Assembly: GCF_902502825.2 (NCBI RefSeq)
Contig: NZ_LR723670.1
Coordinates: 620,001-684,000, forward strand
Source: Pseudorhizobium flavum
GTDB taxonomy: Bacteria; Pseudomonadota; Alphaproteobacteria; Rhizobiales; Rhizobiaceae
DNA: 64,000 bases
Reading direction: 5' to 3'
The notes beneath the pieces were generated by a model that searched no databases, had not been told where the DNA came from, and saw nothing but the letters and a program-made list of their open reading frames with translations. Positions 36,895 to 45,524 of this stretch are shown one piece after another (within the stretch, counting starts at the first letter, position 1; each line of letters starts with the position of its first letter). The translations under genes were made by a program, and so were the position numbers.

Positions 36895-37105
36895 TTGTAT
36901 CCCCCTCGACAGAGTTAAATCCGGACGCGGGCTCGGAAGGGTAGCTACAAATGAGAACCTCGAACTCTTCGTCCGTACCGACGGGTGTGGGAGCACAGCG
37001 ACCGGAACCGACATCGGCAATGCCGGGGGCTTCGGCAGGCGAGCTACTAATGAGAACCTCAAATTCTCCATGTTCATTGACGTGTGTGCGATCATTATGT
37101 GACAT
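36881..37105 (-). CDS. small acidic protein with two copies of an EFEVLI motif
   Basis: The 74-residue protein reads MSHNDRTHVNEHGEFEVLIS, SSPAEAPG ... DEEFEVLICSYPSEPASG. The motif EFEVLI-S-SP-E occurs twice, at about residues 14-24 and 47-57. Its TAA overlaps the ATG of the Rep-like gene (14-base overlap), so the two are co-translated. It may be a regulator or partner of the Rep-like protein; no family recognised. Confidence 0.55.
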   Translation of the reverse strand: MSHNDRTHVNEHGEFEVLISSSPAEAPGIADVGSGRCAPTPVGTDEEFEVLICSYPSEPASGFNSVEGDTNDER

Positions 37106-37338
37106 GTGTCATCCTTAGATTGATCGCGATCTCGATTGCTGGCAGGGGCTGCGAAGCAAGGACCGCCTGCAATATAATGTTTTTCGGCCCTTTCTCGCAC
37201 TTCGGCGGAGACAAAAGTTCAGCTGTTGCCGATAAGTAACAAGCTCGACTTCCGCCGTCGCCTCATATTTCATATTAATTTCCAGTGGCTTAGCCTGAAT
37301 CATCCTCGTTTATTTCCGAGATCGAGGATTTTCCCACC
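37106..37338. promoter_or_regulatory. divergent promoter region of the module
   Basis: This 233-bp AT-richer gap separates the minus-strand Rep-like operon from the plus-strand gene block. It has several short inverted motifs (GATCGCGATC at about 37121, ATGTGACATGTGTCAT near 37095). It is the likely place for both promoters and perhaps an origin. Confidence 0.4.
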
Positions 37339-38436
37339 ATGCCCAAGGCCACTGCCAAGCCTGCCCCTGTCATTGAAGACGACGTCAACGAAACCATCCC
37401 GCTGATCCCCGAGGACATCCTGCGCCAGCATCACTGCCTGGAGCCCGACGCCTCAAGGTTCACCGCCGCTGCCCGCCTGCTACAATCCCTCTGGCGGCAG
37501 GACCAGAACCTGCCCGTTGGTCGCCACCGCAGCCCATCAGGCGAAACCCGCCAGATCGGTTCCCGCCTCACCATGTCGGCAGGCCGCGCCGGGGCCAACT
37601 TCCTCGATCCGGCCATTGCCTCCCTCGTTCGTCGGGAACTCGTCTACCGCGAGATTGGTGCGCTGATCGATGCCGACCGGCTCTTCCGTAACCTGCTTTC
37701 ATCCATGCCGCTGGTCTTCAATCTCTTCGGTCCGCTCAAACGCGATCTGGAGCTTGCCACCCGTGTCATGCGGCTGGTCCTGCCCGGCTTCACGGGAACT
37801 GTGACCAAGATCCAATTCGAGCATAGCCCCGGACGCGGCAACCCGGCCTTTTCTGCCGACTACACCGCAGCCGACGCCCTGGTCCGCTACCGCACCGAGG
37901 ATGGCCGACGCGGGTACGTCTTCGTCGAACAGAAGTATACAGAAACAATGGGAGAAACGACGCAGCCGACCCGGCCCCATCTCGACCGGCTGTCCGAACA
38001 ATCCGGCCTGTTCAAGGACGCCAATGCTGCCAGTTTGAGGTCGAGCCCCTGCCAGCAGCTCTGGCGGGAGCACCTGCTCGCCGCCAGCATGATCCAGCGC
38101 GGCAATTATGATGAGGGCTATTTTATCGTGATCGCGCCCCGCCTGAACTGGCATGCCCAGAATGGGATCGCCGCCTATGCCCGGCACCTCAAGAAACCGG
38201 ACCCCGGCCATCCCGTCTTCACCGGCATCTTCCTGGAGCGCTTCATCGAAGCCATCGGGACTGCAGGAGAGCCGGATTACGCCCAGCGGCTTCATCAGCG
38301 TTACGCAGACTTTGCCCGGATCGACCAGCTGATCGATGCCTATCTCGACGCCGAGGATCAGGCCGGAATTGAGCTGCTGACCACGCCAGAAGACGTGTCA
38401 GCCCGGAGCGAAACCGAGGCCATGGCCGCCGCCTGA
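37339..38436 (+). CDS. PD-(D/E)XK nuclease-like protein, PGN_0703 type
   Basis: The 365-residue protein contains a probable PD-(D/E)XK core: AADALVRYRTEDGRRGYVFV then EQKYTE, with D179, E197 and K199 as candidate metal and catalytic residues. Flanking helices (LATRVMRLVLPGFTG, QLWREHLLAASMIQRG and FIVIAPRLNWHAQNGIAAYA) resemble PGN_0703-like putative restriction endonucleases. It leads the plus-strand block. It may process element DNA or act in defence; untested. Confidence 0.6.
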   Translation: MPKATAKPAPVIEDDVNETIPLIPEDILRQHHCLEPDASRFTAAARLLQSLWRQDQNLPVGRHRSPSGETRQIGSRLTMSAGRAGANFLDPAIASLVRRELVYREIGALIDADRLFRNLLSSMPLVFNLFGPLKRDLELATRVMRLVLPGFTGTVTKIQFEHSPGRGNPAFSADYTAADALVRYRTEDGRRGYVFVEQKYTETMGETTQPTRPHLDRLSEQSGLFKDANAASLRSSPCQQLWREHLLAASMIQRGNYDEGYFIVIAPRLNWHAQNGIAAYARHLKKPDPGHPVFTGIFLERFIEAIGTAGEPDYAQRLHQRYADFARIDQLIDAYLDAEDQAGIELLTTPEDVSARSETEAMAAA

Positions 38437-38513
38437 CCCCGCGTCGGTGGAGCCCCGGGCCCACCCCCATCCTTCATCGCCGCATTTCTCGCCCAGTTAC
38501 ACGGAGCATCGGC

Positions 38514-38867
38514 ATGCCACGCCCCACACTGCTGAACGCAGCCCTTCGTCGCCAGCTTCTGCAGAACGGTCACAAGAGCCGCAGCCAGCCGGACTTCGAT
38601 CCGGTTCCCGTCGCCAAGCTTTTCACCCCCGACGCCAGCGCCACCTGGCTCCTCACCGAACTCAACCCCGATAATCCCGATCTCGCCTTTGGTCTCTGCG
38701 ATCTTGGCCTTGGTTCACCCGAACTCGGCTATGTGTCCCTCGCCGAAATCGCACGCATTCGAGGACGTCTCCGGCTTCCGGTCGAACGGGATCGCTGGTT
38801 TTGGACGACCGAGCCGCTATCCGTTCATCTCCAGTGCGCCCGCCAGTCCGGCAGGATTGCGGCATGA
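38514..38867 (+). CDS. DUF2958 protein
   Basis: The 117-residue protein contains FDPVPVAKLFTPDASATWLL and LAFGLCDLGLGSPELGYVSL, the conserved core of DUF2958, a family found mainly on plasmids and integrative elements. Its stop overlaps the next ATG (ATGA at 38864). Biochemical role unknown. Confidence 0.8.
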   Translation: MPRPTLLNAALRRQLLQNGHKSRSQPDFDPVPVAKLFTPDASATWLLTELNPDNPDLAFGLCDLGLGSPELGYVSLAEIARIRGRLRLPVERDRWFWTTEPLSVHLQCARQSGRIAA

Positions 38868-39265
38868 CAGACCCGAGCCGTTCTCCACCCGACTGGTTGC
38901 GCCTCGTCCGGGCAGGCCAATTCAACTCCATGCCCGATCCCTTCACATGGGACATCAGCCACGACTTCGCCCACCTAATCAATGGTTACACGCTCAGCCA
39001 GCAGGCCGGGCTTAGACGTCTCGGGTTCCTTGCCAATGCCTGCTTCGATGAAGCCCAGGAGACCGGCCACTGGTCAGGCACAGCGCTTGAACTCTGGTGC
39101 TGTCTTTTCTTCGAGCATCGCCGCTACCGCCACATGGGTGAAGGTGAACCAACCGGTTCCGACCTCGAGCTCCTCAACCGTCTCTGCACCAGGCTTCGTC
39201 TGGAACTCCAGACCCTCACCGATGAGGAGCGCCAAACCCTGTTGATCGCCCTTCCGCAGCGCTGA
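38864..39265 (+). CDS. unknown mobile-module protein
   Basis: The 133-residue protein starts at ATG 38864 (MTDPSRSPPDWLRLVRAGQF), coupled to the DUF2958 gene. It is mostly helical: DISHDFAHLINGYTLSQQAG, FLANACFDEAQETG, ALELWCCLFFEHRRYRHMGE. No catalytic motif is recognised. Confidence 0.6.
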   Translation: MTDPSRSPPDWLRLVRAGQFNSMPDPFTWDISHDFAHLINGYTLSQQAGLRRLGFLANACFDEAQETGHWSGTALELWCCLFFEHRRYRHMGEGEPTGSDLELLNRLCTRLRLELQTLTDEERQTLLIALPQR

Positions 39266-39307
39266 CGCCACCACCCGTATCGACCTCAACCATCAAAGGA
39301 CATTCCG

Positions 39308-39832
39308 ATGAACCTGCAGCTTCTCCAGTCCTGGCGCGGCGCTCTGCTGATCGCCGCCATCGTTACCCTCGGCATGACCGCCTATAAGGCCGTCTTTGGT
39401 CCCGATCCCGCCACCCGGATTGCCGAAAGCCGCATGGCCCGCCTTTTACCAGGTGGTCAGCCCAGCCAGGACATGCTGAACCGGCAGATTGCCGCCGCCC
39501 GTCCCTATATCAGTATCCAGATCACCCTTGGCCAACTCGCCAACTACATGCGCGGCCTCAACTACGAGATCACGTGGGAGGTGGTCGATGTGAACGCCTT
39601 CGTCATGATGGCCACGGGTGATGACCCCTTGACCCGCCAGTCCGAGGAATACGCCATCCAGTTCATTGTCCTCGATGGCCCCGTCCGGGACGGACGCGTC
39701 ATCGGCACCTTCGAAGGACCGGCTGTCGGGATCGACAGCATGGCCTATAACCGTGAGACGGTGACCGACGAGGAGATCGTGCAGTTCCTCCTGCACATCA
39801 TCTCGGAGCTGTCGCCCCTTCCACTGCAGTAG
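39308..39832 (+). CDS. membrane-anchored unknown protein
   Basis: The 174-residue protein has one N-terminal helix (ALLIAAIVTLGMTAYKAVFG) and a soluble part (about 35-174) with YISIQITLGQLANYMRGLNY and a mixed strand-helix pattern. Topology suggests a periplasmic domain. It begins 42 bases after the previous gene and is likely co-transcribed. Confidence 0.55.
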   Translation: MNLQLLQSWRGALLIAAIVTLGMTAYKAVFGPDPATRIAESRMARLLPGGQPSQDMLNRQIAAARPYISIQITLGQLANYMRGLNYEITWEVVDVNAFVMMATGDDPLTRQSEEYAIQFIVLDGPVRDGRVIGTFEGPAVGIDSMAYNRETVTDEEIVQFLLHIISELSPLPLQ

Positions 39833-39842
39833 GGAGCCACCC

Positions 39843-40100
39843 ATGCTCGGCCAGATCACCGATCACCGCCCCGATCCAAGAGCCGAGGATTGCGACGCCG
39901 TCTTCGAGCCGAGCATTCATGACGATCCGCATGTTGGAGGTGAATGGTCCTACGAGGCCGTCACCGCCCATGCCGACTATTTCCATGTCACCGCCCTCTA
40001 CGAGACGGCCGTCACTCACGCGATCCGACACGCCGAAACTGCCTGGCCGTTCCCGGTCAACATCTATCTCTACCCGAAAGGCAGCGCACCGCTTGGCTGA
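39843..40100 (+). CDS. unknown small acidic protein
   Basis: The 85-residue protein starts MLGQITDHRPDPRAEDCDAV. It has a His/Asp-rich first half and a hydrophobic end (WPFPVNIYLYPKGSAPLG). ATG lies 10 bases after the previous stop. No family recognised. Confidence 0.5.
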   Translation: MLGQITDHRPDPRAEDCDAVFEPSIHDDPHVGGEWSYEAVTAHADYFHVTALYETAVTHAIRHAETAWPFPVNIYLYPKGSAPLG

Positions 40101-40118
40101 TTGGCATTCCCCCTCCGC

Positions 40119-40139
40119 TTCGTCCGACCCTCTTCCGAC
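40119..40139 (+). repeat. 21-bp direct repeat, copy upstream of the integrase
   Basis: TTCGTCCGACCCTCTTCCGAC; 20 of 21 bases match 41481-41501, just downstream of the integrase gene. Internal CCGAC/TCCGAC repetition is seen. Candidate integrase arm-type or attachment-related site. Confidence 0.6.
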
Positions 40140-40266
40140 GCCAAACGCCCCACCTTCTCACTTTCAGTCTGTGATCTTCAGCAGGTGAACTTCTCCATAT
40201 CGCCGCCGAAGCAACCGGGACGGCCACGCTCAACCAGCGGCGGCCAGCCCATTCGGTGGAGCACTC

Positions 40267-41448
40267 ATGCCTGTCATCAACCTGACCCAGAACATCGTCC
40301 GTACCGCAACCTGTCCTGCCGGCAAACGCAAGATCGAGTATTCCGACGCCAAGCAGCGCGGCTTTTATCTCGAAGTGCTGCATACAGGCACCAAGACCTA
40401 TCGTCAGCGCTATACGGACGACCACGGCAAGAAGAATCACTACAAGATCGGCGCAGCTAACGTGCTCACCCTCGACCAGGCTCGTCAGAAGGCTCGATCC
40501 ATTCTGGCTCAGGTTCATCTCGGAGAAGACCCACAGGCAAAGCGCCAGGAGAAGCGTGAAATTCCGTCACTCTCCGAGTTTGTGCGGTCGCGGTACCTGC
40601 CGCATGCGCAGGAGAAGAAGCGGAGCTGGAAGACGGATGAGACCATGTTGCGGGTCCACATCCTGCCAGCCCTCGGCAGTAAGCCGATGGACACCATCAC
40701 ACCGGAACAGATCGCCGCGCTCGTGCAGCGCATGAAGGGGAAGGGCTACGCGCCCGGCACGGTCAATCGGGCCGTCATCCTCCTGCGCTTCATGTTCAAT
40801 CTCGCCCGCAGGTGGAAGATCGCCGGCATCATAGAGAACCCGACTGCTGACTTGGCACTTGCGCCTACCCAGCACCGCCAGCGGTTTCTGTCGAAGGATG
40901 AGCTACGCTCGCTCCTGCTGTCGATCCAAGAGGACGAAAATCAGGTCGCCGCCCAGGCGATCCTGCTGCTCCTGCTGACGGGTGCTCGTCGCAATGAAGT
41001 CACGCATGCCAAGTGGGAGTACATCAACTGGCAGAGCAATACGCTCTGGGTGCCGCTTTCCAAATCGGGGAAGGAACGTTTCGTCAGTCTGAACAAGCAG
41101 GCCATCGCGCTCCTGCGGTCCCTCCAGCGTACCCCCGGCAACCCCTACATCTTCCCGAGCACCGTTACGGGCGAACCGTCACCATCGCTCCACTACCCCT
41201 GGGTTCGCATCCGTGACCGCGCCGGGCTCAAGGACATGCGGGTGCATGATCTGCGGCACTCCTTCGCCAGCTTCCTCGTTAACGAAGGTGTCTCGCTTTA
41301 CGTCGTGCAGAACCTGTTGGGGCACACCCAAGTCCGCACCACGCAGCGCTATGCCCATATCGCGGACGGGACGAAGAGCGATGCTGCCCAACTGGCTGGC
41401 CAGGTCATCGAAGCCATGACGCTGCCCGCCCTCAGCCTCACCCCCTGA
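40267..41448 (+). CDS. P4-type tyrosine integrase
   Basis: The 393-residue protein has an N-terminal arm-binding domain (AKQRGFYLEVLHTGTKTYRQ ... LTLDQARQKARSILAQVHLG), a SAM-like core-binding domain (about 105-200) and the catalytic domain: R in LTGARRNEV, K in SKSGKERFV, HDLRHSFASF, LGHTQVRTTQRYAHI with the nucleophile Tyr. All catalytic residues are present. It ends the plus-strand block and is the likely recombinase for the module. Confidence 0.93.
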   Translation: MPVINLTQNIVRTATCPAGKRKIEYSDAKQRGFYLEVLHTGTKTYRQRYTDDHGKKNHYKIGAANVLTLDQARQKARSILAQVHLGEDPQAKRQEKREIPSLSEFVRSRYLPHAQEKKRSWKTDETMLRVHILPALGSKPMDTITPEQIAALVQRMKGKGYAPGTVNRAVILLRFMFNLARRWKIAGIIENPTADLALAPTQHRQRFLSKDELRSLLLSIQEDENQVAAQAILLLLLTGARRNEVTHAKWEYINWQSNTLWVPLSKSGKERFVSLNKQAIALLRSLQRTPGNPYIFPSTVTGEPSPSLHYPWVRIRDRAGLKDMRVHDLRHSFASFLVNEGVSLYVVQNLLGHTQVRTTQRYAHIADGTKSDAAQLAGQVIEAMTLPALSLTP

Positions 41449-41480
41449 ACAATGCCCCAGAGGTAGATCGGGCGATCAGT

Positions 41481-41501
41481 TTCGTCCGACCGTCTTCCGA
41501 C
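41481..41501 (+). repeat. 21-bp direct repeat, copy downstream of the integrase
   Basis: TTCGTCCGACCGTCTTCCGAC; one mismatch to 40119-40139. Confidence 0.6.
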
Positions 41502-41722
41502 TTAGAGCATGGCCTGGGAGCGTCACCGTCGGCCACCAGGGCTCCCGATAAACGTCAGTGGCGGTTTGCGGCGGTAACCTCCCGTCACGCCGCTCCTTTT
41601 CCGCCCCAGCTTCCCGAATGCTTCTCTTCTTGTTCCAAATTCTAATTCTGGAAATTTAGAGGTTGGCGGTGAGCGCTTGGAGCACCGGCAACTGCTTCTA
41701 CGCAAAGGTACGGCCTGGGCCT

Positions 41723-42049
41723 TCAACTCCGCAAGGTTATCTTCCAGCTAGAGCCCTTGGTTCGGACTAGGCCAGCGGCGCCACCTTCGAGGCCGTAGGT
41801 ATCCCGCAAGATCCTCTCTGCCTCAGCTTCTGTCGCTTCCGGCAGACTGTGTTGCCCGCCACGAGGAAAGTGTAGTGTCTGGCCTTCTAGCCGGTATCCC
41901 ACCTCATAGGGTTTCCCGCAGCTGTCGACAAAGCGATAGTCGACACCGCCGTCACGTTCTATCGGTTCGCGCTGGGGATACGTGCATTCTTGCGCCCAGA
42001 CAGGCTGGGCAGCGGCTAACAAAAAGCCAGCGACTATAACAGTCTTCAT
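41723..42049 (-). CDS. small secreted protein of unknown function
   Basis: ATG 42049 follows AGGAGGAGAG and starts a clean Sec signal (MKTVIVAGFLLAAAQPVWA, cut before QECTYP). The mature part of about 90 residues has two Cys (CTYP and DSCGKPYEVGYRLEG) that may form a disulfide, then LHFPRGGQHSLPEATEAEAE. A broken paralogue is at 31370-31655. Periplasmic location predicted; role unknown. Confidence 0.7.
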   Translation of the reverse strand: MKTVIVAGFLLAAAQPVWAQECTYPQREPIERDGGVDYRFVDSCGKPYEVGYRLEGQTLHFPRGGQHSLPEATEAEAERILRDTYGLEGGAAGLVRTKGSSWKITLRS

Positions 42050-42186
42050 TATACTCTCCTCCTTCAAATCACCTGCAGGCTCTTCAGAACCGGCTACTGC
42101 TTCACTGCATAGATCGTAGCTTGTGCCTATAGGTGATTACTGAAGGAGAGCAGGAGACGACGGCAGGGGCGCAAGGACCCGCTCAA

Positions 42187-42218
42187 GAAAAAACCCCGCC
42201 ATCCGAAGACAGCGGGGT
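42187..42218 (-). terminator. terminator of the DUF4214-RTX gene
   Basis: On the minus strand ACCCCGC and GCGGGGT form a perfect 7-bp stem with a 12-base loop followed by TTTTTT. Confidence 0.85.
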
Positions 42219-42248
42219 CTGTAGTTTTAATCAGTCTCTGCGAGATGA

Positions 42249-44180
42249 TTAGAACTGGAAGTCAGTCGCGTTTAGAGCAACATTACCAGTCAAGCCGATC
42301 ACCATGTCGCTGTCGTTGCCGTCTGCGAACACGTAGGTGTTGCCACCGTACTGGAACCAAGCAACCTGACCTTCTGCAACCTGCGCGTCAACTGCGGCAA
42401 CCGCCTGAGCGAGAGTCGAGCCGGCTGCCAGACCATTAACAGCGTTGTCTACGAGGATCTGGTTTTCAGCAGAGACCAGACCGGTGAACGCCTGAGCGCC
42501 TGTCCCTGCTGGGTCGGGTGTACCCGGATTAGTCTCAACCGGGCCAGCAGCCGCGTCAATGTCGATGCCAGCGAAGCTGATCGTGTCGTTACCGACGTTG
42601 AAGTCGCTGATCATGTCGATCGTGTTCGCAGCGTTAGCGCCAGTTCCCAGCTGAGAATCGGTCAAAGCTGTGAAGCTGAAGACGTCATCCCCAGCGCCAC
42701 CGGTGAGAGCGTCACCGTTCGCACCACCACGGATTACGTCGTTGCCAGCGCCGCCATTGATGACGTCACGACCAGCACCGCCAGTGATGAGGTCGTTGCC
42801 AGCGCCGCCGTTGATCGTGGCAACCACAGTGCCGGATGATACGCTTGCTGCACTCAGGACGTCGTTACCCGAACCACCAGTGATCGTAGCTGCCTGAGCA
42901 AGGGCACCACTTGTGAAGGAAACGCCACCGGTGTTCGCAGATGCATCGAACGTTGTGATGGTTGTTTCGGCTGTGTCGACGGTTACCCGCCCAGCGCCGG
43001 ATACCGAAACCGTATCCAGGGTCGTCAATGCGGTGTCGAGCGTGACTTCACCGTTCCCAGACACTGCATTGATTGAAACAGCTTCAATCGCAGTCGCATC
43101 CGTGCCGGTGAACACAAAAGTAGCATCCGAGGTGACACCAGTGTTGCTGGTGGCCAACTGTGCCGTGGTACGGCCAGCAAGCTGCGCATCAGTATAGTCG
43201 ATGTTGATCGTCTGTGCCTGACCTGCAGTAGCACCCGAAGCACCGAAGACAGTAGCAAGTGCAGCGTTCGTATAGGCGAAGGCACCAGCCGTGTTCGACC
43301 AAACCTGCTGAACGCCGGAAACGGCCGACAGGTTGAGGGTCGATGCGCCAGTTGCACCACCGTTGTCAGAGTTGTTGATGCGTTCAACGTTGGTGATCAC
43401 AGGAGCAGCCGAACCGCCTGCCTGCTGCACTGGAGGAGTAGCAGTGTTGAACGTGCCACCAGCAATGGCGCCGTCGGCGATGTTCAGCGTGTCGAAACCA
43501 GCTCCGCCATTGATGGTGTCAGAGGTGGACAGCGAGCCAGCATCAACAGCGCGGATGATGTCGTCGCCTGCAGTGCCTGTGATGTTGTCAACGCCGGAAA
43601 CACCCGTCCCACTTGCAGTGAGCGTGAAGGTGTCGCCAGGAGTGCCTGGTACGCCAGGAACAACTTCGCCGTCGCCGTAAGCTTCGACCTGAGCCTGAAC
43701 CTGTTCATCGGTGAGCGTATCAGTCGGCTCATCGATCTGATTGAGGAAGGCCTGACCAAACTGGATGCCAGCTTCGCCCTGGTAGGCAGCGAGAGCGTCC
43801 GGATCGGCAGCAACAGCGGCCGTGAACTGGTCAGCAGCAGCAATCTTGGCGTCAACGAGTTCACGGTCAGCGCCCTGTGCGCCGTCGAGAATGTTGATGG
43901 CGATGTCGTTGATGGTGCGGGCGCCAGAGTTCAGCTGCTCAGTGAAGAACGTCAGACCGGCGAGTTCTGGATTGCGGCCGAACAGTTCCTGATAGATCGC
44001 AGTGACGATCTGCGCGTTGTTCATGCCCTCGAAACGGTTCAGGTACTCCGGCTGGCCAGCAAGGTTGCCGATCTCAGCAAGGTTCTGGCCGTTGTTGGTG
44101 ATGCCGTTGAAATAGTTCAGGCCGACCGGGTCCGCCGGGCGGCCGAACAGCGCGATATAGATACCCTGGATAGATGCCAT
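42249..44180 (-). CDS. DUF4214-RTX type I secreted protein
   Basis: The 643-residue protein starts MASIQGIYIALFGRPADPVG. DUF4214 units cover about 1-160 (FGRNPELAGLTFFTEQLNSG), followed by Ser/Thr/Ala-rich beta repeats and calcium-binding RTX nonapeptides at about 455-515 (GGAGNDLITGGAGRDVINGG, GGAGDDVFSF). It ends with a hydrophobic uncleaved C-terminal secretion region (VIGLTGNVALNATDFQF). Expected to be exported by an ABC type I system and to fold outside with calcium. No exporter genes are present here. The truncated copy at 32761-34038 lacks the DUF4214 part. Confidence 0.9.
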   Translation of the reverse strand: MASIQGIYIALFGRPADPVGLNYFNGITNNGQNLAEIGNLAGQPEYLNRFEGMNNAQIVTAIYQELFGRNPELAGLTFFTEQLNSGARTINDIAINILDGAQGADRELVDAKIAAADQFTAAVAADPDALAAYQGEAGIQFGQAFLNQIDEPTDTLTDEQVQAQVEAYGDGEVVPGVPGTPGDTFTLTASGTGVSGVDNITGTAGDDIIRAVDAGSLSTSDTINGGAGFDTLNIADGAIAGGTFNTATPPVQQAGGSAAPVITNVERINNSDNGGATGASTLNLSAVSGVQQVWSNTAGAFAYTNAALATVFGASGATAGQAQTINIDYTDAQLAGRTTAQLATSNTGVTSDATFVFTGTDATAIEAVSINAVSGNGEVTLDTALTTLDTVSVSGAGRVTVDTAETTITTFDASANTGGVSFTSGALAQAATITGGSGNDVLSAASVSSGTVVATINGGAGNDLITGGAGRDVINGGAGNDVIRGGANGDALTGGAGDDVFSFTALTDSQLGTGANAANTIDMISDFNVGNDTISFAGIDIDAAAGPVETNPGTPDPAGTGAQAFTGLVSAENQILVDNAVNGLAAGSTLAQAVAAVDAQVAEGQVAWFQYGGNTYVFADGNDSDMVIGLTGNVALNATDFQF

Positions 44181-44529
44181 GGTAAGGTGTCCTCTCGTTT
44201 AAGACCATGTGTGGTCGGCAGCATCCATAACTGCGTCGGAGACGTGCGTCAACAGACATATGTCCATCAAATACTGTTTTTTTTGCATTCGATCCATCTA
44301 GCATGAAATTTTTGGTGGTTGCTGGAACAGAAAGCCGTCCTCGAGGTTAGTAGTGGTAACCTACAGTATCTATTGTTGTTTTTCATGGACGCGAAGGACG
44401 GCGCTTGGTCGTCGGCCTGAGCGTAGTCGCCCACCTACACCCTTTGGGTTACAGTAGGCACTAGACATCCCCGCAGAGAACGCTTATCTAGGAGGCACAG
44501 AAGAACTCGCACAAAGGGATTTAAAGAAA
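44181..44529. other. divergent intergenic region
   Basis: About 350 bases between the RTX gene and the XRE gene; AT-rich near 44270-44390 and so a plausible double promoter. No gene seen. Confidence 0.5.
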
Positions 44530-44886
44530 ATGCGCCCCGTTCCAAGTGAGGCAGCGAAGCAGCAGATAGAAGAGTTGCGGGCCAGCGTTGGCAAATGGCT
44601 GCGCGACAAACGCATCGAAGCTGGCCTCAACCAGAAAGAGTTGGCTGCGCGTGCGGGGTTTGAATATTACACATTCATTTCGCAGATGGAGACGGGGCGT
44701 GGGCGCGTCCCGGCGGAGCGTTATGAAGGCTATGCCAAGGCTCTCGGCATAGACCCGAAAGAATTCGCGATGCGGATGCTCTATGCTTATGAGAACAGCA
44801 CCTACCATCTGCTCTTCCCCAAGGAGCAGGTGACCGACCTTGAGCGCCGGCTGGCGGCTCTCGAAATGGCTGTCGCGAACAAATAG
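44530..44886 (+). CDS. XRE-family transcriptional regulator
   Basis: The 118-residue protein has a helix-turn-helix at about 20-75 (WLRDKRIEAGLNQKELAARA, then FEYYTFISQMETGRGRVPAE) and a helical C-terminus (VTDLERRLAALEMAVANK). It is intact, unlike two decayed relatives at 45709-45895 and 46430-46555 that lie opposite mucR copies. Target genes unknown. Confidence 0.85.
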   Translation: MRPVPSEAAKQQIEELRASVGKWLRDKRIEAGLNQKELAARAGFEYYTFISQMETGRGRVPAERYEGYAKALGIDPKEFAMRMLYAYENSTYHLLFPKEQVTDLERRLAALEMAVANK

Positions 44887-44908
44887 CTTGCTTGCCAGAA
44901 GACAAGTC

Positions 44909-44936
44909 AGCCGTCCTTCGGGGCGGCTTTTGTTTT
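44909..44936 (+). terminator. terminator of the XRE gene
   Basis: AGCCGTCC and GGGCGGCT pair around a TTCG loop and are followed by TTT. Confidence 0.8.
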
Positions 44937-45100
44937 TCAGCATTGCCATTCGATTCGCAGATAACGCCCGGATGGCCAGTAATCCTTCAGGCCTGCTACC
45001 CCACCTCTCGGGCGGCGATCCTACACGGGTTCTCAGAAGCAATGGGAATATATTAGGACTGTGCCGGCTATAGCAGATGGCACCTGGTTTGCCTGAACCA

Positions 45101-45524
45101 CTACCGTCTGCTTGTGCCCCCTAGCCCCATATCTTTTGCAAGCTGTGAACGCCTCTCCGCATACGCGGGTGCGACCATTGGATGGTCAGGTTCCAATGCC
45201 CATTTGTGCCGGTACGCTTCCGGACTGAGATTGTGGTGGACGGCCAGATGACGCCGGAGCGACTTGAAGTGCTTGCCGCACTCAAGGCAAGTGATTGCCT
45301 CACGGTTCACCGTCTTCTTCACGTTTTTCGCTCGAGACGTTCTTTTCGGGTCCGGAGGGGCTTCTGACTCCATCCAGCCTGGAAAGCGTCTCTCGGACAC
45401 TTTCGATTAGCGAAACGAGAGCTGCGGGGCTCACGACATTCTTATTCAGGTAAGCCGATACAATCCCTGCCGTCAGCTCCGCCAGGTGTTCTTTATGATC
45501 ATGGTTATGCACCGAAGCCTCCAT
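45101..45524 (-). pseudogene. second Ros/MucR gene, one-base insertion
   Basis: From ATG 45524 the sequence matches the gene at 6644 (MEASVHNHDHKEHLAELTAG) up to SRLDG. One extra G (GGAGTCAGAAGCC versus AGATCAGAAGCC) shifts the frame near 45360; the other frame continues [20 protein letters not shown], the finger [19 protein letters not shown] and the same end (MGLGGTSRR). The zinc finger is thus cut off from the N-terminus. Confidence 0.88.

Noticed and set aside
35830..37200. Extended 456-residue form of the Rep-like protein
   Set aside because: The extra 102 residues are the out-of-frame reading of the small EFEVLI gene; ATG 36894 fits the overlap and composition.
42670..43680. Plus-strand frames over the RTX gene
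   Set aside because: Ala/Pro/Ser/Val-rich antisense of RTX and Thr/Ser repeats; not real genes.
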